Shown here piece after piece: positions 12,401-26,127 of a DNA stretch of 64,000 bases; within the stretch, counting starts at the first letter, position 1, and each line of letters opens with the position of its first letter. Position numbers and translations under genes: made by a program. The notes beneath the pieces are model-generated. The model saw nothing but the letters and a program-made list of their open reading frames with translations, was not told the origin of the DNA and did not search any database. Source of the DNA: Brachynemurus nebulosus (lineage: Eukaryota; Arthropoda; Insecta; Neuroptera; Myrmeleontidae); assembly GCA_035578155.1 (NCBI GenBank), contig JAPWDM010000011.1:17598185-17662184 (forward strand), read 5' to 3'.

Positions 12401-15060
12401 GGGCTTCGCCCCTTAATTTATTTTGAATTCTGTAAATATTTCTATAAAGTCTGTACAGAAATTATTCGGATTGTGTACTTTTGTTCTAATTTTAATTTCT
12501 GAAATAAAATTTCTACAACAATGGCTGTGATTAAAAAAAATTGTAGCCGAATTTAAATTGAAACATCACTTAAATTTAACCATGATTCATCACTTATGAA
12601 TTTAAATAATTTCCGTTTTCTTGGTTTTATCTCTTTCATTACTGCACTTGCTTAAATTTTAAATTTTTAGTTTGTTTTTAGAAAAGGATAGAAGTTTGAT
12701 TTGTTTCGAATAAAAGAATTATTTAATTTTTTAAAGATGACTCATGCTCAATTGTATTTGAAATTGGGTATATCAGAAAATATTTTATATTCAACTTGAC
12801 AATCATATACACCATAAAAATAGATGGCTTTCTGCTATAGAAGTTTCATTTCACCCGTGAGCTTTTTATTTTTTTAAAATTTTTATTAAAGATACTTGTA
12901 TTTTTGAGTAGGTACTTGGAAAAAACTACTTGAAAATCAAGATAACTCTTTATTTAACTTTGTAAATTTAGAATTAAGAAAATAAATAGAATAAATTTGG
13001 GACCAAAAGAAAAAAATATAGAGTAAAATTGAAAGGAAACTGAACGTTTGAACAGTTTAAATAAATAATAAGCGAAAGAGTCAAAGATACACAAATAGAC
13101 AGCAACCAAGTTAGTTCGTATAGTTAACTGTAATCGTAATGCTCCTTTTATATGTTGAATAAACATCAGATGATGTAACATATATGCAAACAACATTACG
13201 TATCTATCGAATAGATTGTATATAAACCAATAATGATTAAATATTTAAAAGTTTGTTATTCATGTAGTTCTAAAAATATAGATAGATAAACGCTTTAACT
13301 TACAAAATTCAGAATTTGTTTAAGCGAATATTTAAATTTATCAGCATTTAAAGCAAAATACAAATTTGTATAGAATTATCAGGTGAAATGATCATCTGAA
13401 ATTTTTATTTTATGGTCCTTGCAATTTAATCTGAAATATTATTCTAATAATTTAGTGGCCTGAGATTACGTGACGCTTAATTTTTGGGAAACTATAAGAA
13501 AACAAAATGAACTAAGAAAAAATCTAAAAAAAAAAATTATTAATAATTGGAAAAAAATTTTGCATATTTATAAATCGAAGAAGGGTGAAGATGCTGAGTT
13601 TGTACAATTTAATTTTTGTCTACCATTAGAAAAAAAATCTGCGATTTTTTGAAATTTTTTGTGTTGAATTGCGACTTCATATACGACACTGTTTTATTTT
13701 TGATTATCTTGTCGTGCTTCGCTTAGTGCGATGTTGCCAGATTTTAGGTTAATAACTCATTCATTTCAGAGTTAATTTTTTTTTTTTAACCTGGTTTCTA
13801 ATTATTAATTATTTTGAAATTTTTTATACATTTCAAAAGGTTACGTGAGTTTCGAAGACAAAAAAACACATTTTCTCTATTAAAAAAAATATATATATAT
13901 AAATTATTTTATTCAAAATGTTTTTAAGCATAACAATTTTCATCCAAAAATTTGGGAAATTCAGTCAATGGGACCTGATTTTCGGAGACCCGTCAAAAAA
14001 AAGTATCCCCGCGGTAATCAAGATAACTCATGGTAACTTTATCGGAAACAAAGAAACCAAAATTTTTCGGTTAGTAAACAAGTACAACTAGTTATTGAAC
14101 AAAGGATATTAACAAAAAAAATTGAAATTTGAATTTTTGGCAAAGTTTTATAAAAAATAGTTCAATTTTTGATACAATTTTCACTACGTATAGCCTTGTA
14201 AAATTAGTTGTAATCGAAGAAAAAAAACCTTCATTCACTAGTCAATGCTATTTTTAAAAAGTCTGCAAAATTTCAATAAGATCGGTACCTTGGTTTTTGA
14301 GAAATCGTGTCCACATTTTCTATTGCTCATAAGAGTACAACATGTATTTTGAATTATAAATATTTTTCTCAAATTAGGTTTCTTAATTAAGATAAAACTT
14401 CAAGGGAATTCTTTCTATTCTAAAAAGTCTATCGAATTTTGTTAGTTTCAATTGGTTTTTTTCATTTTTTTCCTAGGGACTCAACCTCCTTAAAAAAACT
14501 TTTTTTCATTTTAAGTTGTATATCTAATATTAAGGATAATACAGAAATGCCGCCTTCATTAAACATATCAAACAAAAGGATGTCTGACAACTTTATATTG
14601 GTATTTAAGAAAAGGATGTGATTGTCTAATCCTTATTATAGAAATACATTCTCGTACAAGCATCCTTCATTTATCTATACATATACATATATATGTAGAG
14701 TCACAATTTGCCCCGTTGTGGTACGCGCGGTGGTGTCGCGACGTATTGATTTTCGCACCGGCACCATCCACGCCAGGCAAGAAAGGCGTAACACATATAC
14801 ATATGCACAAATTATATGTATACGGGTGACGCCACCATCACATTTTGATCCTATCTTTTATAAAATACATACTATGTATCATATAACAATAGTAATGTTA
14901 GGTATTTAGGTTGAATGTCATGCAAAAAGGGGTGTGTACCATTTGTTTATAATAGCTATTATAAAGTCAAGAGTACAGTCAAATTTTTCAAAATTTTCAC
15001 TTATTATTACACGAGAGGTTTGTATTTTTTTCCGAATAAATTTGGGTTTGTCAAACGAAA

Positions 15061-15176
15061 ATTTGTTGCCTAGCAATTTAACAAGCGGGACTGTCAACTA
15101 ACAAAAACGCGACAGCGAAGCTGAAGCGTTTTTGTTAGTTGACATTTTGTCGAGTTAAATTGCGTTTAATTAGGCA
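15061..15176. repeat. Hairpin repeat with 18-bp perfect core arms
   Basis: GTCAACTAACAAAAACGC (15093-15110) is perfectly complementary to GCGTTTTTGTTAGTTGAC (15126-15143) around a 15-base loop. Weaker pairing continues outwards (GTTGCCTAGCAATTTAAC / GTTAAATTGCGTTTAATTAG). It is non-coding and resembles the remnant of a fold-back element. Confidence 0.75.
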
Positions 15177-16149
15177 AAATATCTGAGTTGTAGAAAACAC
15201 AATTTAGAAAAAATATAAAACTCAAGTAATACGGTAAGACAATTTAACGAATAAAATTAATTTGTATAATTCATATCATTATTTAATACATTGTTACTAT
15301 GGTTCTGAAATCAGTTAAATTTACCAATACGAATCTATATTTCGTTTTTATCGGGTTTACCTACAATAAAATGACCAATGAAATGTTTTGTGCCATTTTT
15401 TTCGCTGTAAAAATCTGTCCTAACTTTTTTCTTACAATAAAAGTGAACAAACTACAATATTCTTATGAGACTTGATACACATTAATTAAATTATCTATAT
15501 ATATAAAACAACAAAAAAAAATTGAAAACAAAATTACAAAAGATTATGAAAGTTTTTAATCAAATTAGTCAACTAAAAGTTTTAAAAATGAGAAGACTGT
15601 TTTGCTTAGGCACCACCAATTTTCGTTTTCACTAGATGTGATAGCAAAACGTACATCATGTAATGTTGTGTTCGACTGATCATTTTTCCGCAATATTTTA
15701 CAATGCACCATCATTTTATGTCTATTAGTAAAAAATAATTACAATGCGGTTTTTTTAATCAATGATGTGGTTGTAGAAAAAACAAATTGCAGTAGTGATT
15801 TGAAGCAAAATGTTTGTAATGCTTGTGATAATGTTTTGTGCATATATAAACAGTATCGTCCAAAAGTATTTGTACAGACGGTAAAATTAAAAAAAAGATT
15901 ATATCAATGTTGAAGAAGAGTTTAATTACATAAATATTAAAACTTCGAAAAACAGAAACATATTAGATATTTACGTTTGCTCGTTAAGCCTTATATGTTT
16001 TCATAATTCAGGGAAAAAGAATTTTCACTGAAAATATAACAAAAAAGGTTGTTGAGATTTCCTTCACTTAATTAGTTTTTAGGTATTAAGTCTGAACATT
16101 AAAATTCTAAATTATAATACATAGTTACATCCGTACAAGTAAACGTAGT

Positions 16150-16950
16150 TAGGGATGGGTAAAATGGTTCATAGAATCCATTTAAAACGGATAATGAAAA
16201 ATGGTTTTTAGAAATGCGTTTAAATTACAAAATACGAAAATGGTCTTGCTGAACATGTTTAAAATAGAAAATGAAAAATAAGCTATTTAAAACGGATTAT
16301 AAGATGTATTTTTTTAAAGATTTATTATAATTAAAATGTATTTAAAAAAAAAATTATTATACTAAGAATATTGTTTATAAATGCATCAATAAAAAAAAAT
16401 TACTGTAATATCAATATTACTGACACTGAATAATTGTATGTAATATGAAACAATTTAATCCCTGAAATATATTACGAATTAATGCAAAATTTAATTCAAC
16501 TTGGACTACGGTTTTCGAATTATAAAAATCACCTGTACTAAATGTAGAAACTAATTTCTATCATAATATTCCTGGGTTCAAATCGCACCATGATTGATAG
16601 TAGTTGCAATTTTCGATTCTGGAAATTAGCTAAAACGTATCTTAGCGACAAATATAATTTTACGAATTATAACGAAGTGTTGAGTCACACAAATTTGACT
16701 TGAGTGATGTTGTAACCCGAGTTGTGAAAAATCGGACCTGAGTGAATCAATTTGTATTTAACTGAAGCGAGTCAAGTTGAACACAACTCGAGTTTAATCA
16801 CTAATATGTGAATTTTAACCATCATATCGAGATAAGTTTGGGTGTATATACATTTTTATTTTAAATGGAAAATGAGAAATGGTTTGGCTGAACCTATTTA
16901 AAACAGAAAATGCAAAATGTCATTTTACATTTTAACTACATATTAAATAC
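16150..16950 (-). repeat. Interspersed element related to 60282-61740
   Basis: Starts TAGGGATGGGTAAAATGGTTC, matching the right end of the 60-kb element read on the minus strand (CAGGGCTGAACAAAATGGTTC). It continues with the same series of AAATGGTTTT / GAAATGCGTTTAAATTACAA / TTTAAAATAGAAAATG blocks, and both have ACTCGAGTT with ACACAA words in the middle. The right end decays near 16,950. This copy lacks the nested fold-back found at 60 kb. Confidence 0.6.
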
Positions 16951-18606
16951 ATTTTAAAAATTAAGTACATTTATTTATGGACGACAATGTATCTATAGGT
17001 ACAATTCAAATGCAAATCTATTTGAAGGACATTAAAAAAGTTCAATATACTAAATATAGAGTAATAAATGTACATATATAAATATATTGGTGTAAATCGA
17101 TTTTTTAATATAAACTTAAACGTTTTAAAATGTCACTAGCAAAATCGTATCAATATTTCACATCCGACACATTTTAAATTCATATTATATTTTTTTTTAA
17201 AATTCCATTTATTTGCAAATATTGTGCTACATATTTTACATATTACGGTTATGAATCACCATTGATAAATAAAAATTTAGTAGTTAGTCTCAATGCACAA
17301 TCAATGATAATTTGTGAGACTTTTGAAAAGAGACTGGGACTTGAAAACTTCTGGCATCTTTTCTTAATATAATTTGTACAAAGACTGTATATCTGATTTT
17401 GTTACAACTTAGTGTTTCATTTTTAAAGAAAACGAAAAATCAACTATAAAAATATTTTTATTACTATGAACTGGTATCCAACAAAATATATCTACAGAAA
17501 ATCAATAACTATATAGAGTTTCGAAACCATATTTTAAATGACTGCATGAAAATATACCGCCCCTTCTGTTTTTGAACTCACGAGAACAACAAACATAATA
17601 TTTTAAAATGAAAGAAAAATCAATATGTAACAGTAAAAAATTACTTTCTTTATGGGATTAAGAACCAGGTGCAACAAAAATAATTGAATGAATCAGATGA
17701 AAAAGGTACATATTCCAAAACCTTTATTTTCAGAAAAATTATATGAAAAGTAATTTTTTCACAGCAAACTTTTCTATAGGAAAAATGTTCATCTAGATTA
17801 GCAGTCCATGTTTAGCCATGAAAATGAAATAAATGTTTTAAAGTATATCAACTATTTACATAAAAATTCCGTGGAATATGTTCCTTTTTCAAATCAATAT
17901 TTACAAGTTGAATAATTACTATAACTAAACGCAAAGTTTCTGAGCGATCAAAGTCCACTTTACAGTACTCCGTTAAATAAATGAAAGTAAGGGTCTACAC
18001 CATTAAAAAAATCGTATTTATAAATACCTAAATGAAATGTATTCAATTTTACTGAACTACCTGATGCCCTCATAAGATCTACCTTTGTAATGTTGTTATT
18101 ATTATGAATTTCTTAATATATTAGTTATTTAATTTAAAATTACTTATTTAAGTCGATATATCATTTATTACTATATAAATAAGCAAACTATTTCAAGATC
18201 TATTACTTTCTTTTACAACGTAGTGTATTTTTATACATTGTATATACAGTGCAATATTATCTGAGTGAGAGATACAAAAACTAATAGCGGGAGTTTAGAT
18301 ATAATTACTCTAAATTCATCTTTATTGCAAAAGTATTTTATCTCCTTAATGTAACAAAATATGTATATCTCTTATTAAAAATATATCTTTCCTTTTTGTT
18401 GGGCTTTGATCCCTAAAAAATTCTGCGTCTACTTATATTTTTTAATGTTTTTACAAGATTTGATATATTTTAATAGAATTATTTTACTTTGTTGCTATTT
18501 CAAAAAGGATATTAAGGCTATTTAAGGTCTAACTAGGTTATATCGTTTACCAAACAGTCTAATTTGGACTATTGGTCCTTTATGTGAATAGAATATGGTC
18601 TTTTCA

Positions 18607-18940
18607 TAGAACACTAGAAGCCAACTAATATCAAAAAAGTGTAATTGGCTTGGAGTCATTTGGAGACGTGTCACAGCTTAAGGCATTAGTCAGTCCGTGT
18701 CCGTCGTCGAACGCACAGTGCATTATATGTACATTGTTACCATTGTTAGTTGAACACGTTGAACAGCTCTCTCTGGTAATAGGTGTTTTTTAGTAGTGTG
18801 CGTAAATACGCACACTACTAAAAAAACACCAAACTAATACACTGCAAACAGTGTGTATCTACACAAACAGAGTGGGGAGATTTACGTCATAAACTCATTA
18901 CAAGTGGAACAGAGACATAGACAATCTAGTTTGACCCCTT
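18607..18940 (-). repeat. Partial inverted copy of the 3207-3562 repeat
   Basis: Reads as the reverse complement of 3207-3562: TAGAACACTAGAAGCCAACT, GTGTCACAGCTTAAGGCATT, GTGTGTATCTACAC and AAGTGGAACAGAGACATAGA are all shared in inverted order. The subterminal CTAATCACTAA ends of the 3.1-kb element are missing here. The 64-codon open frame over it is spurious. Confidence 0.78.
18782..18830. repeat. 49-bp near-perfect palindrome (23-bp stem)
   Basis: GGTGTTTTTTAGTAGTGTGC followed by GTA, two spacer bases, and the complementary arm TAC + GCACACTACTAAAAAAACACC. The matching place in the 3.3-kb copy holds only a decayed form (GTGTGCGTATTCACACATAC), so the palindrome is either well preserved here or a later expansion. 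Confidence 0.85.
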
Positions 18941-21240
18941 GGGTCTTTTTTTACACCCACCAGATGGAGGCTAGTCTAAAATACAAAATGGCTATCTCAA
19001 CTCATTTTGTCATTTTTATGAAATATGTAGGTACTCTTTTCAACTGACCAATTCAATTATAAACTTATCTTGGTTTTTTTTTTCAATAACAAATCATTTT
19101 TGTATTTTATAAAATTTGGTTCGCAGACACTCATTTCAATTTATTCTAGCTGCGGTTATCTTTTAAGTCTTGCATTTTCAACAGAGTACGATCTCTAATC
19201 GAATAAGGGAATTACATCAATGTTACCCAAATTGTACAGTTTGTTTAAAATTTTATTTGATTATGAAAATTTAGTTAAATATTCACGTGTCGACATTTAA
19301 TAATGTAAAAAATACCCCCACAAGAAGTAAAATTACGGACAGCCTTGTAGTTGCCTGTGATTGAAGTACTGTATAAAAACATAAAATTCCGAAGAAAGAT
19401 GTTGCTTCGGCACCCTAATAAAAATGTAGGGCCAAATCGATCAAATATTTTTAAAATACACGATTGCAAAAGAAAGTAGGTTTATTCTGTGTTGCAATTG
19501 TTTCGAAAAATATCTGGAAGAGTAAAAGTACGTGCAGGCCACACACTATTTGTAAGTATAATGCGTATATAAATAAATAAAAACAAACTTTCGCTGTCAA
19601 TAAAAGTAACAAATAAAGAAATAAAAAATCAAAAATAATAAATTAAATCTATTGTACACGATGTATATTAGTGAATCAATGAACTTACTACAAAATAACA
19701 AATTAACAATACCTAACTTGAAATCATTGATTTAATTTTTACTATCCTAGGTGGAGAATGAATCACAAATTCAATTATCTACATACAATACGGATAGAGT
19801 AGACTGGCATCCAAAGGGGAAATAAAATCATTAATAAGACAATAATTGTTTTATTATTACTAATATTTGAAAAGAGGTCTAAGTATAGGCTCTCTAAATG
19901 AACTTTTCCAAATATGAGACGCCTCATAGACATTATTACTATACCGGAGACTAATATGTAAAATCGTTAGAGCCATTTATGAGAAAAAAAGACATACAAA
20001 AAAAACAGAATCACTAAATATAAACTTTTACTGATATTAACATTAAAGATACTTGTTGCAAATGTAGAAACATTATGTTCGTTAAAATGCAATACAGTTT
20101 GAACTCCTGGATCTGTCTGTTCAAAAGTATAAAATTTGAACAACATAACAAGTGGATTAATTCATAGGGATTAAGTTTTTTTTCGGCTGCTGCCATAATT
20201 ACCTATCTCTATACTGCAATCCACTCACATGTTGCCAAAATATGACGTAAAATTGCTGCGTCCCACCAAACTCACAACATATTGCTACATAAACCTATCA
20301 TTAATGTACACTAACTTTGTGTTTGTATATGTGTGATATGTGTGGTCACTCCACGACATACTGTGTACATAGTATACATGACTGTACATCATCATGGCTG
20401 ATTGATTGACAAAAAGAAAATTAATAAAATTTATTTACTTATTTAAAGAAAGATATCCCTTTATTTTGAGTATTTTTTTGTTTAATGGAATTTTTACATT
20501 TAGATACGACATATTTCATATTTCTTTAATTTAAATTAGAAGAACAATGATACAAGTGCGATGTGATATTTAACACAATTTGTAAGCGACTGAATCCATA
20601 CGCTATAACAGGCCAACAAACGGCTCCAGACGAACTAAACAATTTTGTATTTACATTGCTTTGATATTCTGTGGTTACAACTGACTCCAGTCTACCCTAC
20701 ACATCTTGTGTGCACAGTTTATTACCGGTGTGGCGCGGTTTTAGTCGCGGGAAAATAGTATTATGCATTTATCTGTATAGTAAATGTACTACGCGAATTA
20801 AAACCGGTGGTGTTAAAGAAGTGAAGGGTCGAGTCTAGGCCGCTCCTATACGTCATTGTTCGTTACGTATTTTTGTTATTCTAATTTGAGAGGTGTGTAT
20901 TCTTATTTCAAAATGAACGGATAGTACCATGTTTACATGACTGTCATCCTCATTAATAATTATTAAAAAAAATTAATAAAAAGAATTATTTTAATTCCTA
21001 CTACCTAATTGTTTATTATTAGACAGAAAATAATTATACACATTAATGTAATTGAGGATTAAAGTGTAAATGAACTTACACAATAGGTAATAATGAAAGT
21101 GTTGTATATGTATGTATGTATGCAAAGGATATGAAGTGAACAAAGATCTATTAGAATGGAATAATTTTGATGTATTTTAGAAACGAATATATTATACGTA
21201 TGTAGCCCGAGAGCCTGCTAGCGTCGCGTCGTATACAAAT

Positions 21241-21241
<1 letters not shown>

Positions 21242-21310
<69 letters not shown>
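21242..21310. repeat. (AT)n microsatellite, about 34 units
   Basis: Uninterrupted alternating AT directly against the left end of the Harbinger-like element. The TAA target site overlaps the end of the tract. Confidence 0.97.
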
Positions 21311-21311
<1 letters not shown>

Positions 21312-21313
<2 letters not shown>

Positions 21314-22136
21314 CTGCGGTTACATTGGATACGAATTCGTACGAAAATTGATTCGTACGAGCTCGTACGAAATTCATTCGTACGACTGTGTGGTTACATT
21401 GGATACGGAATCGTAATACGAATTCGTATTTAAATTTGAATTAAAAACCGTTAGTACATATTGCATGATATCAAACAATGGATCCAGTTACTAAATCTTA
21501 TTTATTAGAATCACCGTTTTCAAAATTTCTAATTATAGAAAACAAACAATTCTGTGTAAACGATTATTTATTATTCATATAGAACAAAAAAAGCTGAGTT
21601 CTGGAATTACTTTGAGGAAATTTTTCAAGACAAACAGAAATCTTTAGAATATTTAAACATGTCGCAAGACACATTCAATTACATTTTAAAATCTACTGAA
21701 TTTCAGCTTCAATATTTAGTTAATTAATTTTTCATTACATATACTTAAAATGTTTTTGTTAGGTTAGGTTAGCTTTATTATATTGTAATATATTTAATTA
21801 AAAAATTATCTAAACATTTCCTCTGCCACCTTATTCCACAATTTTTTATTTAACTTTCTATTATGATAATATTTATGCTTTTGATCCCTTGAAGACCGCC
21901 TTTGTTCAACAAAAATAATTATTTTTTCTATATCCATTGCATTTTTTTCGTACGAATTCGCATCAAAAAACAAAATATTTTGGTCGTATCAAAAAGTCGT
22001 ACGAGCTCGTACGAAAGAGTTGTAAGCAGTGTAACCACGCATATCTAAATGTATGCATTTATTTAATTCGTATTAACTCGGATAAGTTCGTACGAATGAA
22101 TTTTCGGATGAATTCGTATCCAGTGTAACCGCTACC
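21312..22136 (+). mobile_element. PIF/Harbinger-like element with transposase remnant
   Basis: 825 bp flanked by TAA (21309-21311 and 22137-22139). Ends: GGCTGCGGTTACATTGGATA and, reverse-complemented, GGTAGCGGTTACACTGGATA, followed by many subterminal TTCGTACGAA-type palindromic words. Around 21590-21720 one plus frame reads EFWNYFEEIFQDKQKSLEYL then NMSQDTFNYIL. This matches the pattern at the start of Harbinger transposases (an aromatic/acidic helix followed by R/N-MS---F--IL). The DDE catalytic part is absent, so the element is non-autonomous. 3-bp TAA/TTA duplications are typical of the superfamily. Confidence 0.75.
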
Positions 22137-22138
22137 TA

Positions 22139-22556
22139 AGACATAAACAACTTTTTGTGCATGAGTAATACTACTACAGACTCAAAAGACGTCACCAATT
22201 ATTTACGCTGATTTTGCTCACGTCACAGAAGCGGCGTCATTTTTGTTTGATTTTTTTAATGTTTACTTAAGTCATGGAAATCATGGACGAAATTTACGTC
22301 AAAATGTAGGTTTTAATGCATACAATGAGGTTATAGTGGGATATCAGGCTTAACTAATCTACAACCACGCGGCTTCATTAATCGAGAGTGTCATGAGGTT
22401 GAGCGGTAATTAAGTCTGGCAGTTCATTGTATACGTTGAAACCTACACTTTGATATTATTTGATATATTTAACGGGCAAAATTGGCTTAAATAAATGGTG
22501 GCTCCTTTTAGGTCTGTAGTAGTACTATTCACAAACAAAAAGTCATTAATGTATCT
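22139..22556. mobile_element. TA-flanked MITE with ~45-bp terminal inverted repeats
   Basis: Starts AGACATAAACAACTTTTTGTG and ends, reverse-complemented, AGATACATTAATGACTTTTTG. The arms also share ACTACTACAGAC. TA is present on both sides (22137-22138, 22557-22558), and the left TA lies within the target duplication of the neighbouring Harbinger-like element. Non-coding. ACGTCA words occur in the interior. Confidence 0.65.
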
Positions 22557-25089
22557 TATACATAGGACTTGTACATGTACGGCGGACTCTCGGACATGAT
22601 GTATGCCTAAAAGTTAATGAATAGCAAGGTACAAAATTTTGTTCCTGTAAAACTTAAATACATTCCTGTTGGTTATTTGTAAAAAGCAAAGATATAAAAT
22701 TATATAAATATTTTTCGCGTATTTTGGGAAGTTGGTCACAAATCTGGTGCCAGATTCATAACACCGCCCTCTATTTTTGCAGGAATCGCGAAAAACAATT
22801 CCTCTTAAAAGTGATTCAAACTTTTTTTTTTTTGCTCGTAGTTTACCGATGATACCATGTTACCTAAGTAAACACTCAGGGTAATTTTCACTGTCAGAAA
22901 ACGTATCATTCCTCACAGGAGTATACAAAAACCGGTTTGAGCAAACATTACGTGGTATATCTCACGGATTTAGCGGTACGTCCAGGCTAGCAACAGATTA
23001 AAAAAAAAAAAAAACTGGGTTAGTTTAACTATTTTCTCCTGAAGATTTATAGGCATTACTTTATATATAAACTCCTTTTAATGTCTTACATTATTAATTG
23101 TTCCATAGTTCCATAGACTATATCATTTAAATGATGTTATTTAATGACTCCATTCAATGTATACATATCTTATATTAATATTATTTTTATGATAATCAAT
23201 CATCTTTCATGGGAAGGTACCTGTTACTTTTTTCCTTTTGTAAAAGTAATGTCAGATTAATATGAACAAAACTCAGTACATGTATGGATATATGTATGTA
23301 AAAGCACGGAATAAATAAATTTTTTACTCGATCTGTTTTGAAAATAATATCGAATTAAAAATAAAACACGATTTGGTTAAATCACGATTTAAAACGATTC
23401 TAATGAACTATAGTGAAGGTAAGTAACAGACAGGTACGCTAAATAACATTGTTACATATCTATAATGATAAATGAGAGAACTGGAAGTAAATACTTTTGA
23501 TACCAGAAATTGTTAACCCTTTACGAACCATACTCTTAGTTTCATAGTCATTCAAATTAATATTTACGTAATAAAAGAGTTAAATAGAAAGTGAAGTACT
23601 TAAATCACGTATTTTACATATTATGGGTTAGGTATTTATTTAATTTTGCAAGAAAAAGGTACAATTTATCACGAATTTTTGTTTCATTTTAAATTACAAA
23701 TTTCCTGTTGATTTAAATTGTTTCGTGAAATTTCAAGTGCATGAATATTATTGCATATCATGCAAAATTATTTAGCATCTCTTTTACAAATTATTTTTAT
23801 ATTACATTTTCTAATTATTATTTATATTTCCGAATTGATCCTTATTATTTCTCAAGAAAATCGGCTACATTTTGACTTGAAGATAACATTTTCATTGCAT
23901 TTTTGCAGATGACGGTTTTTTTTTTGGAATGATGAAACTATAAACAGCGTGTCTGTTCAAAAGTTTTGGACGTGTCTCTGGATTTTAAAGATCTCTGGTT
24001 CTACTTTTGTAACATTTCCACTTTTGTATTCGATTAGTAGTAAAAATTAATAACTACAAGCAAGAAAACTGTTTTGTATGTATGATTAATTATAATATTT
24101 ATAATATTAAGAGCGAGATTGTGAGTTATATTGTACAATAAATATAATCTATTTGCATTTAAGTTGCACGTTAACAATTCTGATTATAGCTATCAGTATA
24201 ATAGGTACTATAAATGCATAAAACATTTATAAAAACTGTAGCTAATTTGTCAAATTATAAAATGATTATTACATACAATAATTTAATTAATTAACTTAAA
24301 CAGAATGGCCCCCTCGATTAATTAAATTACCACAGAGATGCAACAAATGAAAATGATATAATTAATAACTAAATATGTCTCTATTTAGTAAATAGGTGTA
24401 AATTAAATGCACACTACTTTCTCATATTGAAAAGTTGTTTTCTTTGAAAGGTAATCATCACTAAGCTGCTCAGATCAATTTTACTTTCTCACAGAGACCA
24501 TAATTTTTTATTTTGTTTTTGTGACGAATGAAGGTCCGAATTTTTTCACTTCATTTATTGTAGTGATGATTCCACCACCTGTCGGTCATGTCACGAACAT
24601 AAAAGTGTAAAGTGTTATTGACAGTTAACGACTTGATACGTTGATCTTTCACAGATAATTAGTTAATTTTTGTGTGTATGTCGATTATGACACATGGCAT
24701 GACATGTTGGTAATATATGTATTATGATTATGTATTACGTCTTTGGTAAATGAAATGTTGTAAATGGTAGTTAACTTTTTTAATTGAAGTAATTATTGGA
24801 TTTGCTTAATATTCACCATAAATTCAGCAAAACTGCAATAAAGTTTTTTTTTAAATTACCATCAAATTTATCGAATAAAATATTTTTTTAAGGAAAGAAT
24901 GAAAAAAGTTATGTATAAAGACTGATAAAAGATTTACATATTTTTGAAATTTTGAGCTAGCTTTTAAAATCAATCAATTATTGGTTAACGTGTTCAGTGC
25001 GACCATACATGGGCCCGTGTATGGTCGCGTTATATACAATGTCTATGTCGGGTATATTGCAGCGTAGTTGTGAGTTGGTTCGTATAAAC

Positions 25090-25927
25090 CAGGGGTGGGC
25101 AAATGGTTGATCGCGATCGACCGGTCGATCGTGAACAGTTCGACAGTCAATCGCAGACATTTTAAGTAATTTACTAGACTAATTTAAAATCTTTTAATTT
25201 AAAATGTATATCTACTGAAAATTTAGCAAACGGTGAAACATGAATTTAAAATTAAACACCTGTCTACTCTACAATTGACATGACTAATTCAAAGGCAGCA
25301 CTGTTGCCAGAAAAGTTTTAACAAAAACCGCCGATGAGTGACGTTCGAGTAACCCAAAAATAGCCAAATACTGTACCTAACAATACACTGTGTACACTGC
25401 AACTCCATTTTTAATAATTTTTACACTATCCTATAAAACGTACTCGCAGGCTCGCCTCTATAAAGTAACGAAACTGTAACTGAGCTAACCTAAAACTATT
25501 TGAGATGTGGAATTTTATAATATTGTATTTCTTAAAAAATCTATAAGGCAAACATTGTAAATGACCAAAAAGTTCATATCCTGTAAACTTTGAGATTTGG
25601 CGCTTACAGTTTTATGCTTCGCAGGTACAGAATTATTATGTAGTAGCGCAAACATAGCCAAATATAATGCCGCTCCAAAAATAAGGTCCACTAACAAAAA
25701 AAAATTAATTTTATCCCAGAAATTTATTAATCATTGTTATTACATTCCGTATTAAATTATTATTTCAATGAAAATTTGGAATTATGGCAACCCTGTATTT
25801 CCCTAGTGGACATCTGACATGAAGGATACTTTATTTTTTTTTAATTTAATTCATTTTTCAGAGTCGATCGCTCTTAAATAAGAAAAATTAATGTCGATTA
25901 TGCCAGTATTAAGTTTGCCTACCCCTG
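25090..25927. mobile_element. hAT-like element (838 bp) with 8-bp target duplication
   Basis: Terminal repeats CAGGGGTGGGCAAA and, reverse-complemented, CAGGGGTAGGCAAA. Flanks are GTATAAAC (25082-25089) and GTATAGAC (25928-25935), an 8-bp duplication with one change. Subterminal GATCGCGATCGACCGGTCGA on the left and AGTCGATCGCT on the right are also related. It encodes no recognisable transposase. The 60-codon frames inside have no family features I can name. Confidence 0.85.
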
Positions 25928-26059
25928 GTATAGACGTATATTACATTATTACATACATCAATATCGGCCCACGAACAAAAATAGTGAAAATTCAAAAGAC
26001 CCTCAAAATATGTAGAAATGGGTACAATGTGTAGAAAGTGGGTATGTAGTCTGTAATCA

Positions 26060-26127
26060 AATGCTTCCCCCTCAAATAGTTTTCGTGATCCTCAGAGGGT
26101 CACGACCCCATTTTGAGAATCACTGCT
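26060..26127 (-). mobile_element. Solo hAT-like terminus
   Basis: On the minus strand it begins CAGTGATTCTCAAAATGGGG and then TCGTGACCCTCTGAGGATCA, the layout of hAT MITE ends. No matching second end is seen nearby, so it is probably a truncated copy. Confidence 0.5.

Noticed and set aside
12390..12413. GGGGTCGGGGCTTCGCCCC, a short GC-rich stem-loop resembling a terminator
   Set aside because: Bacterial-type terminators are not expected in this genome, and the stem is only five base pairs.
14622..14909. 95-codon frame across a GC-richer patch (14,700-14,790)
   Set aside because: No homology I can recognise. The patch is probably a repeat fragment, but I could not find paired ends, so neither a gene nor an element is claimed.
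16569..16584. GGGTTCAAATCGC, resembling a tRNA B box
   Set aside because: No A box, cloverleaf or terminator at the right spacing. The word belongs to the dispersed repeat family (compare 38185 and 46657).
23513..23583. TTAACCCTTTACGAACC ... AAAAGAGTTAA, resembling a tiny piggyBac-like MITE
   Set aside because: Only about 65 bp with weak ends. In DNA this AT-rich, paired TTAA plus CCCTTT/AGAG can occur by chance.
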